Shown: positions 44,379-54,217 of the stretch, in pieces
How positions within the stretch are numbered: position 1 is the stretch's first letter
Layout: the number at the start of each line of letters is the position of its first letter
DNA from: Emticicia sp. C21
Lineage (GTDB): Bacteria; Bacteroidota; Bacteroidia; Cytophagales; Spirosomataceae
Reading direction: 5' to 3'
Assembly (NCBI RefSeq): GCF_003418935.1
Contig: NZ_QVMT01000011.1
Span: 153,438-217,437 of the forward strand
Length of the DNA: 64,000 bases
Position numbers and translations under genes: made by a program
The notes under the pieces: generated by a model
Database searches by the model: none
The model's input: the letters and a program-made list of their open reading frames with translations, nothing else
Told to the model about the DNA's origin: nothing

Positions 44379-44503
44379 AATTTTGGTTAGATGACAGGTA
44401 GTGAAGTTCAATGTAGCAATTTAATTTTTTATTTTGATTCTTCGGTGGAAAACGAGCATTATATATTCGCTGTTTAAAAGTATAATTGAAATATAGGGTG
44501 AAT

Positions 44504-44533
44504 TTGTGTAAAGGTTTAATTCTCGTATTTTTG
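44504..44533 (+). promoter_or_regulatory. promoter of the methyltransferase gene
   Basis: TTG (44504-44506), 19-base spacer, TATTTTTG (44526-44533): a full match to the Bacteroidota pattern, 38 bases before the ATG at 44571. Confidence 0.7.
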
Positions 44534-44570
44534 CCCGGGTTTGAGACGATTGACTATAATACCGGGATTT

Positions 44571-45761
44571 ATGGATTTAGAAATACTAAAAAAAGCCAGA
44601 GATACGGCACATCAGATTCAAGAATCTGATATTCAGACATATATTCTGAAAAATCAGAAAAAGATGGATGCTCAATTCCTGCGATTAATAGCCGATCAGT
44701 GGATAGCCCGACAAAAAGCCAGATATAAGTTGCCAAGTTGGTACGCCAATCCCGACATTATTTATCCTGCCCCATTATCCGTAGAACAATCATCATCAGA
44801 AATAACTTCTCGGTATAAGGCAAGACTTTTTTCTGATTCAATTCATAATAAGTTGATCGACCTGACAGGAGGAATGGGAGTTGATACAAGTGCCTTTGCA
44901 GAATCTCATAAACAAGTCATTTATATAGAAAGAAACGAAACTTTAACACCTGTTACTGAATATAATTTAAAGGTATTAGGCTACCATTCTATTGAAGTAA
45001 AAAACGAAGATGCCATTAGTTTTTTACGGAACAACCCTATCGGTTCTGATATTCATTGCTATGTGGACCCCGCTCGACGGGACTCAGCTAAAAATAAGGT
45101 CTTCAGAATAGAAGATTGTGAGCCGGATATTTTGAATATTAAACATTTAATGGGTGATTTTTTAATAAAATATTCACCTATACTAGATATAAAATTAGCT
45201 CTGGAACAATTACAATCTATTACAGAAGTACATGTAGTAGCGGTTGAAAATGAGGTAAAAGAGTTGCTTTTTCTTAAACAAGGTACAAGTTATGAGCCTA
45301 AAATCGTTTGTGTAAATTTCTTGCCAGATGAATCTCAACAAACTTTTGCGTTTAATTATCAGCAGGAACAAGCTCTATCAGTGCATTATGCTTTACCTAA
45401 AAAATACATCTATGAGCCCAATGCTGCCATTCTGAAAGCGGGGGCTTTTAAAAGCGTAGCGCAAGCAAATAGTTTAGAAAAGCTTGCACCTAGCAGCCAT
45501 TTATATACATCTGATACATTATCAACGAATTTCCCTGGACGGAGTTTTATTTGCGAAGCCGTATGTAAATTTGATAAGAAAGAAATTTTATCAAATCTCG
45601 ATGGCAATCAGGCAAACATATCAACACGTAATTTCCCGATGAAACCGGATGAAATCAAAAAGAAATTGGGTTTAAAAGATGGGGGAGATGTATATCTTTT
45701 TGCCACAGAAAACTATCATCAACATAAAATGGTTTTAATTTGCAGAAAGGCGGTTGTATAA
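44571..45761 (+). CDS. SAM-dependent methyltransferase with THUMP-like C-terminal domain
   Basis: 396 residues from the ATG at 44571 (a TTG at 44541 is less likely, as it overlaps the promoter's start region). The Rossmann motif I is KLIDLTGGMGVDTSAFA with the acidic end of strand two in VIYIERNE, and a catalytic-like VDPARRD follows. The C-terminal region (ISTRNFPMKPDEIKKKLGLK, then GGDVYLFATE) fits the THUMP-like domain found in this family. Probably methylates RNA; the target is unknown. Confidence 0.88.
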   Translation: MDLEILKKARDTAHQIQESDIQTYILKNQKKMDAQFLRLIADQWIARQKARYKLPSWYANPDIIYPAPLSVEQSSSEITSRYKARLFSDSIHNKLIDLTGGMGVDTSAFAESHKQVIYIERNETLTPVTEYNLKVLGYHSIEVKNEDAISFLRNNPIGSDIHCYVDPARRDSAKNKVFRIEDCEPDILNIKHLMGDFLIKYSPILDIKLALEQLQSITEVHVVAVENEVKELLFLKQGTSYEPKIVCVNFLPDESQQTFAFNYQQEQALSVHYALPKKYIYEPNAAILKAGAFKSVAQANSLEKLAPSSHLYTSDTLSTNFPGRSFICEAVCKFDKKEILSNLDGNQANISTRNFPMKPDEIKKKLGLKDGGDVYLFATENYHQHKMVLICRKAVV

Positions 45762-45836
45762 TATACTTAATGAATATTTTGTTCTTTACTAAGTTACCAG
45801 AGCCCTATTTCTAAGTCAAAAATAAAAATAGTATTT

Positions 45837-46508
45837 ATGAAAAAACTCACTATTCTGATCATAGCCTTACTTACCACCCAAACGCTTTGGGCGCAAACCA
45901 TCCTAAGTGGTTCTGAACTCTTTGGTAAAGACCGTAAAGATGGTTTTTACATGACATTGAGCACCGAAAAGAAGTTTATAGAAAAAGACTGGCCGTTGTT
46001 CCTGGCTAAATATGGCAGTGTATCACAAAACAGAGACATTTACAATATTGCTTCTGCCAGCATTCCCGATTTAACTTCTGAGCCTGTCAATCTGATGACC
46101 AAAATCATTTCAGACCAGAAAACCAAAACCAAAGTGTTTGCTTCCTTTGATATTGCCGGAACTCCTGTTTCCAGTGGTTCGAGCAATTATTATGAGGTTG
46201 AAAAGTTTATGAAAGAGTTTTATGCCTATGCCATGCAGAATGAAGATGTGCGGTTGGCAGAAAGAGATGCAGACGAATCGCAGAAAAATTTTGAAAGAGT
46301 AGAGAAAACGGGAAAGCGTATTCTACGCGATATTGAAAGAAATAAGCGAGAGAAAGAGACTTTATTGCGTAAAATAGAAGAAAATAAGCAGGAGTTAGAA
46401 AAGTTGTTACAGGATGAAATTGCCAACAAGCAGGATATGGAAAATGCTAAAATTGCATTGGAAGAAAAACAGAAATCTTTAAGTACTGTAAAAACCCGAA
46501 AGCCATAA
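45837..46508 (+). CDS. secreted coiled-coil protein of unknown function
   Basis: 223 residues. Signal peptide MKKLTILIIALLTTQTLWAQ, a globular part (about 21-135), then a long charged coiled coil (about 140-220: heptads with FERVEKTGKRILRDIERNKR, repeated E/K/L). No recognised domain. Ends 3 bases before miaE, so the two share a transcript, though one is exported and the other acts on tRNA. Confidence 0.8.
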   Translation: MKKLTILIIALLTTQTLWAQTILSGSELFGKDRKDGFYMTLSTEKKFIEKDWPLFLAKYGSVSQNRDIYNIASASIPDLTSEPVNLMTKIISDQKTKTKVFASFDIAGTPVSSGSSNYYEVEKFMKEFYAYAMQNEDVRLAERDADESQKNFERVEKTGKRILRDIERNKREKETLLRKIEENKQELEKLLQDEIANKQDMENAKIALEEKQKSLSTVKTRKP

Positions 46509-46511
46509 CTG

Positions 46512-47108
46512 ATGCAATCGCTTACGACTCTTGGGCTTAAGTTGCCGAGTGATCCACGATGGGTGAATATAGCCGAAATGAATCTGGCAGATATTTTAAT
46601 TGATCATGCTTTTTGTGAGCAGAAAGCAGCTTCTTCGTGCATTTCCCTGATTGTGCGTTACCCTGATAAAGAAAAACTAGTAGAAACGCTAACCCCAGTA
46701 GTAGCCGAAGAGTGGGGGCATTTTCAGAGAGTGTTAAAAGAGATGCGGAAGAGGGGGATTAAACTAACCCATAAACGCAAAGATGAATATGTAGAAAAGT
46801 TACAGAATTGTTTACAAAAGACCGGGGATTATAAGGTCCGTCTGATGGAGCAATTGCTTTTATGTGCCCTGATTGAAGCACGTAGTGCTGAAAGGTTTAA
46901 GCTCCTCTCAGAAAATATTGCTGATGAAAGCCTTAAGAAATTTTACCACGAACTCATGATTTCAGAGGCTGGACATTATCGGAATTTTATTGAATTAGCG
47001 GAAGAATATACGCCTAAAGAAATGGTAAGAAAGCGATGGTTGGAGTTTTTAGAGCAGGAGGCCGAAATCATGAAAAACTTGGAAGTACGCAAAGACAGAT
47101 TTCATTGA
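46512..47108 (+). CDS. miaE: tRNA-(ms2io6A)-hydroxylase
   Basis: Diiron monooxygenase that hydroxylates the isopentenyl group at tRNA A37. 198 residues. Ferritin-like metal residues: E36, E67 and H70 (EEWGHFQ), E122 (IEARSAERF), E152 and H155 (SEAGHYRNF). Adjacent to the coiled-coil gene; terminator overlaps the stop codon. Confidence 0.93.
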   Translation: MQSLTTLGLKLPSDPRWVNIAEMNLADILIDHAFCEQKAASSCISLIVRYPDKEKLVETLTPVVAEEWGHFQRVLKEMRKRGIKLTHKRKDEYVEKLQNCLQKTGDYKVRLMEQLLLCALIEARSAERFKLLSENIADESLKKFYHELMISEAGHYRNFIELAEEYTPKEMVRKRWLEFLEQEAEIMKNLEVRKDRFH

Positions 47109-47125
47109 ATCTGTCTTTTTTTTAG
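47091..47125 (+). terminator. terminator overlapping the miaE stop codon
   Basis: AAAGACAGATT (47091-47101) pairs with AATCTGTCTTT (47108-47118), followed by more T. The left arm is inside the last miaE codons. Confidence 0.88.
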
Positions 47126-47297
47126 AAGCTATTTCTTTATAGGTATAATTTTTGCCTTTTTAATTGGCTATAAATCAACTAAATAAGTATTGTATTATAA
47201 CAACAAGTTGTTTAATTTTTACAATTGATTAAACGCTTAATATTTCATCCTATCCATTTTTTTCTATTTTTGCGAAGACCACCTAAATGAAACTACG

Positions 47298-49970
47298 ATG
47301 ACAGAATTGGCGGAGAAAATACGACTTAACCTAAGAAATGATAATAAAGGCTGGAAAAGATGGGGACCTTACCTGTCTGAAAGGCAGTGGGGAACAGTGC
47401 GCGAGGATTATAGTGTCTATGGAAGTACATGGGATTATGTATCTCACGATATGTCTCGTTCATGGGCTTATCGTTGGGGTGAAGATGGTATCGGTGGTAT
47501 TTCAGATAACAAACAGTTTTTGTGTTTATCTTTCTCGTTCTGGAATCATCAGGACAAAATTGTTAAAGAGCGCCTTTACGGAATGGCGGGTTCAGAAGGG
47601 AACCATGGAGAAGATGTAAAAGAGTTGTATTACTATTTAGACAGTACACCTACGCATTCGTATATGAAAATGTTGTATAAATATCCTCATAACGAATTTC
47701 CGTATAAAAAAATCATCGAAGAAAACTCAAAACGCTCACGCAAAGACCCTGAATTTGAGATTCTTCAAACAGGTATTTTTGATAATAACGAGTATTTCGA
47801 TATTTATATAGAGTATGCCAAAGCCGATGAAACCGATATGCTCATAAAGGTGACGGCTTATAATCGCGGTAAAAAGGAGGCTCCACTTACTATCTTACCT
47901 ACCATCTGGTTCAGAAATACATGGTCTTGGGGGTATGAGAATTTTAAGCAGAAACCCATGCTCACCGGAATTGCCAATTCGCAGATTGTGGCGAATCATC
48001 ATCTGGTTGGTAGCTATAAATTATATATTGAAGACGCAGACGAACTCTTATTCTGTGAGAATGAAACCAACATGGAGCGCGTTTTTGGGAAACCCAACAG
48101 TACCATGCATGTAAAAGATGGCATAAGTAATTATGTCATTACAGGTAAAGATAAATATGTAAATCCTAACAAGATTGGAACAAAGGCGGCAGCTAAATTC
48201 TCAAAGAAAGTGCCTGCCGGGGGTTCTGTTAGCGTTCGCCTAAGATTCAGTCAGAATAAACACAATAAGCCATTTGATGATTTTGATGAAGTTTTTACTG
48301 CCCGATTACAGGATGCTGAAGACTTCTATGCAGAAGTTCAAAAAAGTGTTAAGGATGAAGAATTAAAAAAAATCCAACGGCAGGCATTCGCAGGTATGAT
48401 GTGGAACAAGCAATTCTACTATTATAATGTGAATGAATGGACAAACGGTGATCCTAAAATGCCATTTGAGTTCAAAGGTCGTGCCTATCAACGCAATCAT
48501 ACCTGGAAACATGCCTATATGGCTAATATCCTTTCCATGCCTGATAAGTGGGAATACCCGTGGTTTGCTGCCTGGGACTTAGCGTTTCATACACTCACAT
48601 TGGCACGCATCGACCCAGATTTTGCTAAAAGACAATTAGCCGTTATTCTTCGTGAGTACTATATGCACCCTAACGGGCAGCTACCTGCTTATGAATGGAA
48701 TTTCTCTGACGTAAATCCACCTGTGCATGCCTGGGCAACCTGGAAAGTGTATGAAATAGACAAAAAGAATAATGGTAAGGGTGACATTTTATTCCTGGAG
48801 AAAGTTTTTCATAAACTCTTGATGAACTTTACCTGGTGGGTCAATCAGAAAGATGAAGAGGGGAATAATATCTTTGGTGGTGGCTTCCTGGGGCTAGATA
48901 ATATTGGTGTATTCGATCGTAATAGCCAGATTCCGGGTGTGAAACTCGAACAGGCTGATGCCACCGGATGGATGGCGATGTATACATTGAATATGCTTCG
49001 CATTGCCTGCGAGATTTCATTGGAAAAACCTGTTTATCAGGATATGGCCTCTAAGTTTTTTGAGCACTTTCTGCATATTGCAGGAGCTATTAACAAACCA
49101 ATCAAGGGAAATGATTTAGGTTTATGGGACGAGGGCGACCAGTTCTATTACGATAAATTGCATGCACCGAATGGCGAGACTATCTTCATGAAAATCCGCT
49201 CGTATGTGGGGCTTATTCCTTTATGTGCTGTAGAGGTACTAAATGAAGAAACCTTAGCCAAACTGCCGGATTTTAAAAGACGATTAGAATGGGTATTGAA
49301 TAACCGCCCCGATTTAGCTTCATTAATCTCTCGCTGGCATGAACCGGGTAAAGGTGAAACGCATTTGCTTTCTCTACTGAGGGGGCATCGTATGAAAATG
49401 GTAGTAAAACGTATGTTTGACGAAGCAGAGTTTTTATCTGACTTCGGATTACGTTCACTATCTAAATGTCATGATGAAAACCCTTATAAATTTAATATGC
49501 AGGGGGAAATTCTGAGTGTAAAGTATACTCCTGCGGAATCTGATTTGAGTATTATGGGAGGAAATTCCAATTGGCGTGGCCCGATCTGGTTTCCAATTAA
49601 TTATTTAATTTTTGATGCGATGCTCAAATTTTATGAATATTATGGCGATGATTTTGAAATAGAGTATCCTACCAATTCGGGCAATATTATGTCAATCAAG
49701 GAAGCTACTATGAAAGTGGCGCAACGATTGATAAACATCTTTGTCATGAATAAAGATAAAGTGCGCCCGGCAATGACAGGCATTGAAAAGTTTGATAAAG
49801 ATCCTCATTTTAAAGACTTATACCTATTCTATGAATATTTCAACGGCGACAATGGCGCAGGCTTAGGTGCCGCCCACCAATGTGGTTGGACAGGCCTGGT
49901 AGCCGATTTAATAGAGGCGGTGAGTGAGCATAGTCTTGTCAATGCTGAATCAAATAAGAATCTGGTTTAA
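47298..49970 (+). CDS. GH63-like/MGH1-like glucosidase
   Basis: 890 residues, no signal peptide, so cytoplasmic. The N-terminal part KRWGPYLSERQWGTVREDYS is the usual opening of this group; the catalytic (alpha/alpha)6 region has FKGRAYQRNHTWKHAYM, WDLAFHTLTLARIDPDFAKR, YEWNFSDVNPPVHAWAT and SNWRGPIWFPINYLIFDAML. Related to glucosidases YgjK and mannosylglycerate hydrolases; the exact substrate cannot be read. A -7-like TATTTTTG (47265-47272) lies upstream. Own terminator follows. Confidence 0.88.
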   Translation: MTELAEKIRLNLRNDNKGWKRWGPYLSERQWGTVREDYSVYGSTWDYVSHDMSRSWAYRWGEDGIGGISDNKQFLCLSFSFWNHQDKIVKERLYGMAGSEGNHGEDVKELYYYLDSTPTHSYMKMLYKYPHNEFPYKKIIEENSKRSRKDPEFEILQTGIFDNNEYFDIYIEYAKADETDMLIKVTAYNRGKKEAPLTILPTIWFRNTWSWGYENFKQKPMLTGIANSQIVANHHLVGSYKLYIEDADELLFCENETNMERVFGKPNSTMHVKDGISNYVITGKDKYVNPNKIGTKAAAKFSKKVPAGGSVSVRLRFSQNKHNKPFDDFDEVFTARLQDAEDFYAEVQKSVKDEELKKIQRQAFAGMMWNKQFYYYNVNEWTNGDPKMPFEFKGRAYQRNHTWKHAYMANILSMPDKWEYPWFAAWDLAFHTLTLARIDPDFAKRQLAVILREYYMHPNGQLPAYEWNFSDVNPPVHAWATWKVYEIDKKNNGKGDILFLEKVFHKLLMNFTWWVNQKDEEGNNIFGGGFLGLDNIGVFDRNSQIPGVKLEQADATGWMAMYTLNMLRIACEISLEKPVYQDMASKFFEHFLHIAGAINKPIKGNDLGLWDEGDQFYYDKLHAPNGETIFMKIRSYVGLIPLCAVEVLNEETLAKLPDFKRRLEWVLNNRPDLASLISRWHEPGKGETHLLSLLRGHRMKMVVKRMFDEAEFLSDFGLRSLSKCHDENPYKFNMQGEILSVKYTPAESDLSIMGGNSNWRGPIWFPINYLIFDAMLKFYEYYGDDFEIEYPTNSGNIMSIKEATMKVAQRLINIFVMNKDKVRPAMTGIEKFDKDPHFKDLYLFYEYFNGDNGAGLGAAHQCGWTGLVADLIEAVSEHSLVNAESNKNLV

Positions 49971-50018
49971 TTGTCTAGTTTCCAAATATTATTTGGTAAT
50001 ACCTGATCTTAATTCTCT

Positions 50019-50054
50019 AACCTCTCTTTCTATAGCTCGGAAGAGAGGTTTTTT
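50019..50054 (+). terminator. terminator of the glycosidase gene
   Basis: AACCTCTCTT (50019-50028) pairs with AAGAGAGGTT (50041-50050), followed by TTTT. The palindrome CCAAATATTATTTGG lies just upstream (49982-49996). Confidence 0.88.
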
Positions 50055-50178
50055 ATTCCATCCCCACTGTTAGACAGAGTTAGGGTATGGTAAAATCCAA
50101 ATAATATTTCGCTCATTCTTCTTTTAAACTTGTCACTTTTGTATCTTTGTCTTATTAATTCAACAAACAAAACCATCC

Positions 50179-51705
50179 ATGAAAGAAGTTTTAGAAGCAT
50201 TACATATACAGGCAATTAATAACGGGGTGAGCACTGGCATAAAAAGCTGGGCTGGCGGTGGAGATTTATTAAGTTCTTATTCTCCTGTTGATGGTGAACT
50301 TATTGGCAAAGTCAATCAAGCTACGCAGGAGGATTACGAAAAGGTAATCAACAAAGCAGAAGAAGCTTATAAAATATGGCGTGAAGTACCTGCTCCTAAG
50401 CGTGGCGAAATTGTTCGCCAGATGGGTGAAGCGCTACGCAGCAATAAAGATAATTTAGGTAGGCTAGTGAGCTACGAGATGGGCAAGAGCCTGCAAGAGG
50501 GATGGGGAGAAGTACAGGAAATGATAGATATTTGTGATTTTGCCGTAGGTTTATCTCGCCAGTTATATGGTTTAAGCATGCATTCAGAGCGCTTACAACA
50601 CCGTATGTATGAACAATGGCATCCATTAGGTATTGTGGGTATTATCTCTGCTTTCAATTTTCCGGTAGCCGTTTGGTCATGGAACTCCATGTTGGCCTGG
50701 GTGTGTGGTGATGTCTGTGTTTGGAAACCCTCTGAAAAGACACCACTTTCAGCCATTGCCTGTCAGAACATCATTCAGGAAGTATTACGTAACAATGATG
50801 TACCAGAGGGCATCTCAGGGTTAATTATAGGCGACAGAAAAGTAGGAGAGTGGTTATCTAATGATACTCGGGTGCCTCTAGTTTCTGCTACAGGTTCTAC
50901 CCGGATGGGTAAAGCAGTTGGTCAGGCAGTAGCCAGTCGTTTAGGAAGAATTCTTTTAGAACTCGGAGGGAATAATGGTATCATTGTAACTGAAAACGCC
51001 GATTTGCAAATCGTTATTCCTGCGGTAGTTTTTGGGGCCGTTGGTACTGCAGGCCAAAGATGTACTACTACCCGCCGACTTATACTACATGAAAACATCT
51101 ACGAAGATGTAAAAAATCGTCTGGTGAAAATTTACTCACAATTACGAATAGGTAACCCTTTAGACACCAACAACCACGTTGGACCACTAATTGATACAGA
51201 TGCGGTAGCTGGTTACCAATCAGCCATTGAAAGAGTAAAAGGTGAGGGTGGAAATATACTTTTTGGTAATGAGGTATTAACCGGTAGCGAATATGCATCA
51301 GGCTGTTATGTAAAACCAACCATTGTAGAAGTAAACCATCAGACACCAATGGTTTGTCATGAAACATTTGCCCCGATTCTCTATCTTCTCAAATATAAAA
51401 CGCTTGAGGAAGCCATTGCTTTACAAAATGGTGTACCTCAAGGTTTATCATCAGCTATTTTTACACTTAATATCAGAGAAGCAGAGCAGTTCTTATCAGC
51501 AAATGGTTCTGATTGTGGTATTGCCAATGTGAATATTGGTACTTCCGGTGCAGAAATTGGCGGTGCATTCGGTGGTGAAAAAGAAACAGGGGGTGGCCGC
51601 GAGAGCGGTTCTGATGCCTGGAAAAACTACATGCGTCGCCAGACTAATACAATCAACTATAGCACCCATTTGCCACTGGCGCAGGGGATTAAGTTTGATA
51701 TATAA
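50179..51705 (+). CDS. amaB: antiquitin-type aldehyde dehydrogenase (alpha-aminoadipic semialdehyde/P6C dehydrogenase)
   Basis: 508 residues, ALDH7 family, oxidising alpha-aminoadipate semialdehyde in lysine breakdown. The N-terminus SWAGGGDLLSSYSPVDGELI and IISAFNFPVAVWSWN are typical. Catalytic C295 in GTAGQRCTTTRRL and the general base Glu in ILLELGGNN are visible; the tail has GSDAWKNYMRRQTNTINYS. Upstream -7-like TATCTTTG (50142-50149) without a good -33. No other lysine pathway gene adjacent. Confidence 0.92.
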   Translation: MKEVLEALHIQAINNGVSTGIKSWAGGGDLLSSYSPVDGELIGKVNQATQEDYEKVINKAEEAYKIWREVPAPKRGEIVRQMGEALRSNKDNLGRLVSYEMGKSLQEGWGEVQEMIDICDFAVGLSRQLYGLSMHSERLQHRMYEQWHPLGIVGIISAFNFPVAVWSWNSMLAWVCGDVCVWKPSEKTPLSAIACQNIIQEVLRNNDVPEGISGLIIGDRKVGEWLSNDTRVPLVSATGSTRMGKAVGQAVASRLGRILLELGGNNGIIVTENADLQIVIPAVVFGAVGTAGQRCTTTRRLILHENIYEDVKNRLVKIYSQLRIGNPLDTNNHVGPLIDTDAVAGYQSAIERVKGEGGNILFGNEVLTGSEYASGCYVKPTIVEVNHQTPMVCHETFAPILYLLKYKTLEEAIALQNGVPQGLSSAIFTLNIREAEQFLSANGSDCGIANVNIGTSGAEIGGAFGGEKETGGGRESGSDAWKNYMRRQTNTINYSTHLPLAQGIKFDI

Positions 51706-51706
51706 C

Positions 51707-51790
51707 AATTGAGTGATTTAGTGAATGATTGATTATCTGATTATGACATTGTTAGTAAACTAGATAGATAATTTTTAGTTAATCACTTTA
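51707..51790. repeat. intergenic inverted octamer-repeat element, copy 3
   Basis: AATTGAGTGATTTAGTGAAT (51707-51726) plus GATTGATT, with the inverse TTAATCACTTTA at 51779-51790. It lies directly after the amaB stop and runs into the terminator. Confidence 0.65.
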
Positions 51791-51838
51791 TAGCCAAAAA
51801 GAGCCGATGTTAACATAGTATCGGCTCTTTTTGGCTAT
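51790..51838. terminator. perfect long-stem terminator after amaB
   Basis: ATAGCCAAAAAGAGCCGAT (51790-51808) pairs over 19 bases with ATCGGCTCTTTTTGGCTAT (51820-51838). The T-run lies inside the stem. The rest of 51839-52087 shows nothing I can name. Confidence 0.92.
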
Positions 51839-52087
51839 ATTATATGTATATGGTTATACTTCTATAAATTTTATGCCAAAATTTCTAATGCTACCTCTTA
51901 ATAATTTTAAAAAAATCGTTGAAAATACCTTATTTTTTGGCTTAACCTAAAAATCCTACCAAATAGCCCCCTTTTTCTTCTGAATATCGAAAACTACTGT
52001 TTTTCAGCGACGATTGAAGCAACTTTGTACTACAAAATGGCTCGAAAATTGCTCTTAATTCAGAATATTTATAACTTTTATACAAAA

Positions 52088-54154
52088 ATGAAAACAAGAT
52101 TTTATCAATTATTAACTGTAACTTTTGCTCTCTTACTGAATGCCTGTGCCCCGGATATCGTAGACTTAGTGCCAACACCTGGTGGCAACAATACCGGAAA
52201 TGCCAAAATGGATAAGTTGAATATCCCTGCGAATTTTAACTTTAATACCAGTGGTGAAGTTAAATTTGACATTGGAGCGTTTGATAATACAGATAAACCA
52301 ATAAAAGGAGTGGTAATGTCCGTTTACAGTTATCCGGATGAAAAATTATTATTTAAGGGAATTACTTCATCAACCGGTTTACTAAGCATTAGTCAGAAAA
52401 TACCCACGCATGTAACTCAAGTTTCAATTAAACCTAATTATATTGGTTTGCCTGCCCAAATGATTGTTAAAATTGCTAATAATCAGGTGAAATTAACTTT
52501 AGGCGGTAAAAATCCAGTTACCTCGGGTTACGTTGTTGAGCGTCAGGTTCCTGCTATTTCAGCGGGAGCAAGAACTACAGCTCAAGACTATCCTCCAATT
52601 TCGTATATGGGTACCTGGAATTCATTAGGTGTTCCTAATTATCTGGAGGCTACAAGAGATGTTGTTTCGTGGAGTTTTCTTGAAAAAATCAATTCTAGTG
52701 TTCCAGAGGGGCAACCTGTTCCAACAGCCCATCCTGACTATCTGAACGTGGCTAACCGCAATTATCTGACTGTTAAAGAATTATCTGATGTATGGGTAAC
52801 ATTCGTACACGAAGGTGCAGGTTGGACAAACACGCTTGGCTACTATACGTTTGACCCGTCTGCTCCTCCGACTAAGCCAACAGATATTACAAAAATTAAT
52901 GTCATTTTCCCGAACGTATCTTATAAAAATGATGGTGGTGGATTAGTGACTGGTGATAAAGTAAAAATTGGAAGATTCCCTGCCGGTACAGCTATAGGGT
53001 TTGTTCTTTTGGCCAATGCCTATAGCAATAATACTGTAGGTAAAGGCTACTATGCACACTATAGCCAGGATGCCCTGAATGTTGAAACTGTAGCAAATCT
53101 TCGTCGTCACCTGATTGTGTTAAATGACCCTGATACAAACCGCATGATATTAGCTTTTGAAGACGTAAGCCGTCAGAATACACCAATTAATTGTGATAAC
53201 GACTTTAATGATGCAATTTTCTTTGCCTCTACCAACCCGGTTAAAGCTCTTGATACGAATAATATTCCGGTTGTAGATACTGCTTATGATTCAGACTTTG
53301 ATGGTGTGGGTGATACTCGCGACGAATATCCTAGAGACCCAACAAGAGCAGTTAATAATTATACACCAACAAAAAATACTTATAGCACATTGGCTTACGA
53401 AGATTTGTGGCCTTTCCAAGGGGACTATGATTTGAATGATCTTGTGGTAAACTATCAGTTCCAGGAAGTATTGAATGCTTCAAACCAAGTGGTTGAAATG
53501 AAAGTGAAAGCGTATGTGAAAGCGATTGGAGCATCATTTGCCAGTGGTTGGGGTTTCCAGATGCCAATTGACCCATCGGCCGTAAAATCGGTAACCGGAG
53601 CGTCATTGACAGAAGGTAAAATTAAAACAGCCGCCAACGGATTAGAGGCTGACCAGAAATACGCGGTAGTGATTGCTTTTGATAATGCCTTTAAGCGCAT
53701 GAAGCCTTATAATGGATTTGTTAATACCACACAAGGTTCTGCACTTGTAGCTCCAACAGATACATTAAACTTGAATATCGTATTCACAAGTCCTGTTAAT
53801 AAGAGCACTTTAGGTAATGCACCTTTCAATCCATTTAGCTTTAAGTCAGATGAAAGAGGTAAAGAAATTCACCTCCCAAATATGGCGCCAACAAGTAAAG
53901 CAGATGTAGCTTTATTCGGTACAGGTAATGACCAGTCGCAAGCCTCTAAAGGAATTTATTATAAAACTGCTAAAGGCTTACCGTGGGCTCTTGATTTCTC
54001 ATCAGAATTCAGATACCCGGCTGAAACACAGGCAATTATTGATACTTATCTGAAATTTGGTGAATGGGCAGAGAGTGGTGGAACAAGTTTTCCGGACTGG
54101 TATCTGCAAAAAACAGGATATACAGACGAAAATAAAGTATTTAAGGGAAAATAA
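52088..54154 (+). CDS. LruC-domain outer-surface lipoprotein
   Basis: 688 residues from the ATG at 52088 (an upstream ATG at 52025 would bury the signal). Lipoprotein signal MKTRFYQLLTVTFALLLNAC with lipobox cysteine at 20. Later: DUF4114-like segment with FEDVSRQNTPINCDNDFNDA, a calcium-type run DSDFDGVGDTRDEYPRD, and an LruC domain with LAYEDLWPFQGDYDLNDLVV and WGFQMPID. LruC proteins are common in Bacteroidota and Leptospira; presumed surface or matrix role. Monocistronic, with terminator. Confidence 0.9.
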   Translation: MKTRFYQLLTVTFALLLNACAPDIVDLVPTPGGNNTGNAKMDKLNIPANFNFNTSGEVKFDIGAFDNTDKPIKGVVMSVYSYPDEKLLFKGITSSTGLLSISQKIPTHVTQVSIKPNYIGLPAQMIVKIANNQVKLTLGGKNPVTSGYVVERQVPAISAGARTTAQDYPPISYMGTWNSLGVPNYLEATRDVVSWSFLEKINSSVPEGQPVPTAHPDYLNVANRNYLTVKELSDVWVTFVHEGAGWTNTLGYYTFDPSAPPTKPTDITKINVIFPNVSYKNDGGGLVTGDKVKIGRFPAGTAIGFVLLANAYSNNTVGKGYYAHYSQDALNVETVANLRRHLIVLNDPDTNRMILAFEDVSRQNTPINCDNDFNDAIFFASTNPVKALDTNNIPVVDTAYDSDFDGVGDTRDEYPRDPTRAVNNYTPTKNTYSTLAYEDLWPFQGDYDLNDLVVNYQFQEVLNASNQVVEMKVKAYVKAIGASFASGWGFQMPIDPSAVKSVTGASLTEGKIKTAANGLEADQKYAVVIAFDNAFKRMKPYNGFVNTTQGSALVAPTDTLNLNIVFTSPVNKSTLGNAPFNPFSFKSDERGKEIHLPNMAPTSKADVALFGTGNDQSQASKGIYYKTAKGLPWALDFSSEFRYPAETQAIIDTYLKFGEWAESGGTSFPDWYLQKTGYTDENKVFKGK

Positions 54155-54176
54155 TTGATAAAAATTTGTGATAGGG

Positions 54177-54205
54177 AATAGCTATCGTCATTGACGATAG
54201 CTATT
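54177..54205. terminator. terminator between LruC and DUF885 genes
   Basis: AATAGCTATCGTC (54177-54189) and GACGATAGCTATT (54193-54205) form a perfect 13-base stem with a three-base loop, between the two converging genes. Confidence 0.88.
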
Positions 54206-54217
54206 TTATTTTTATTA

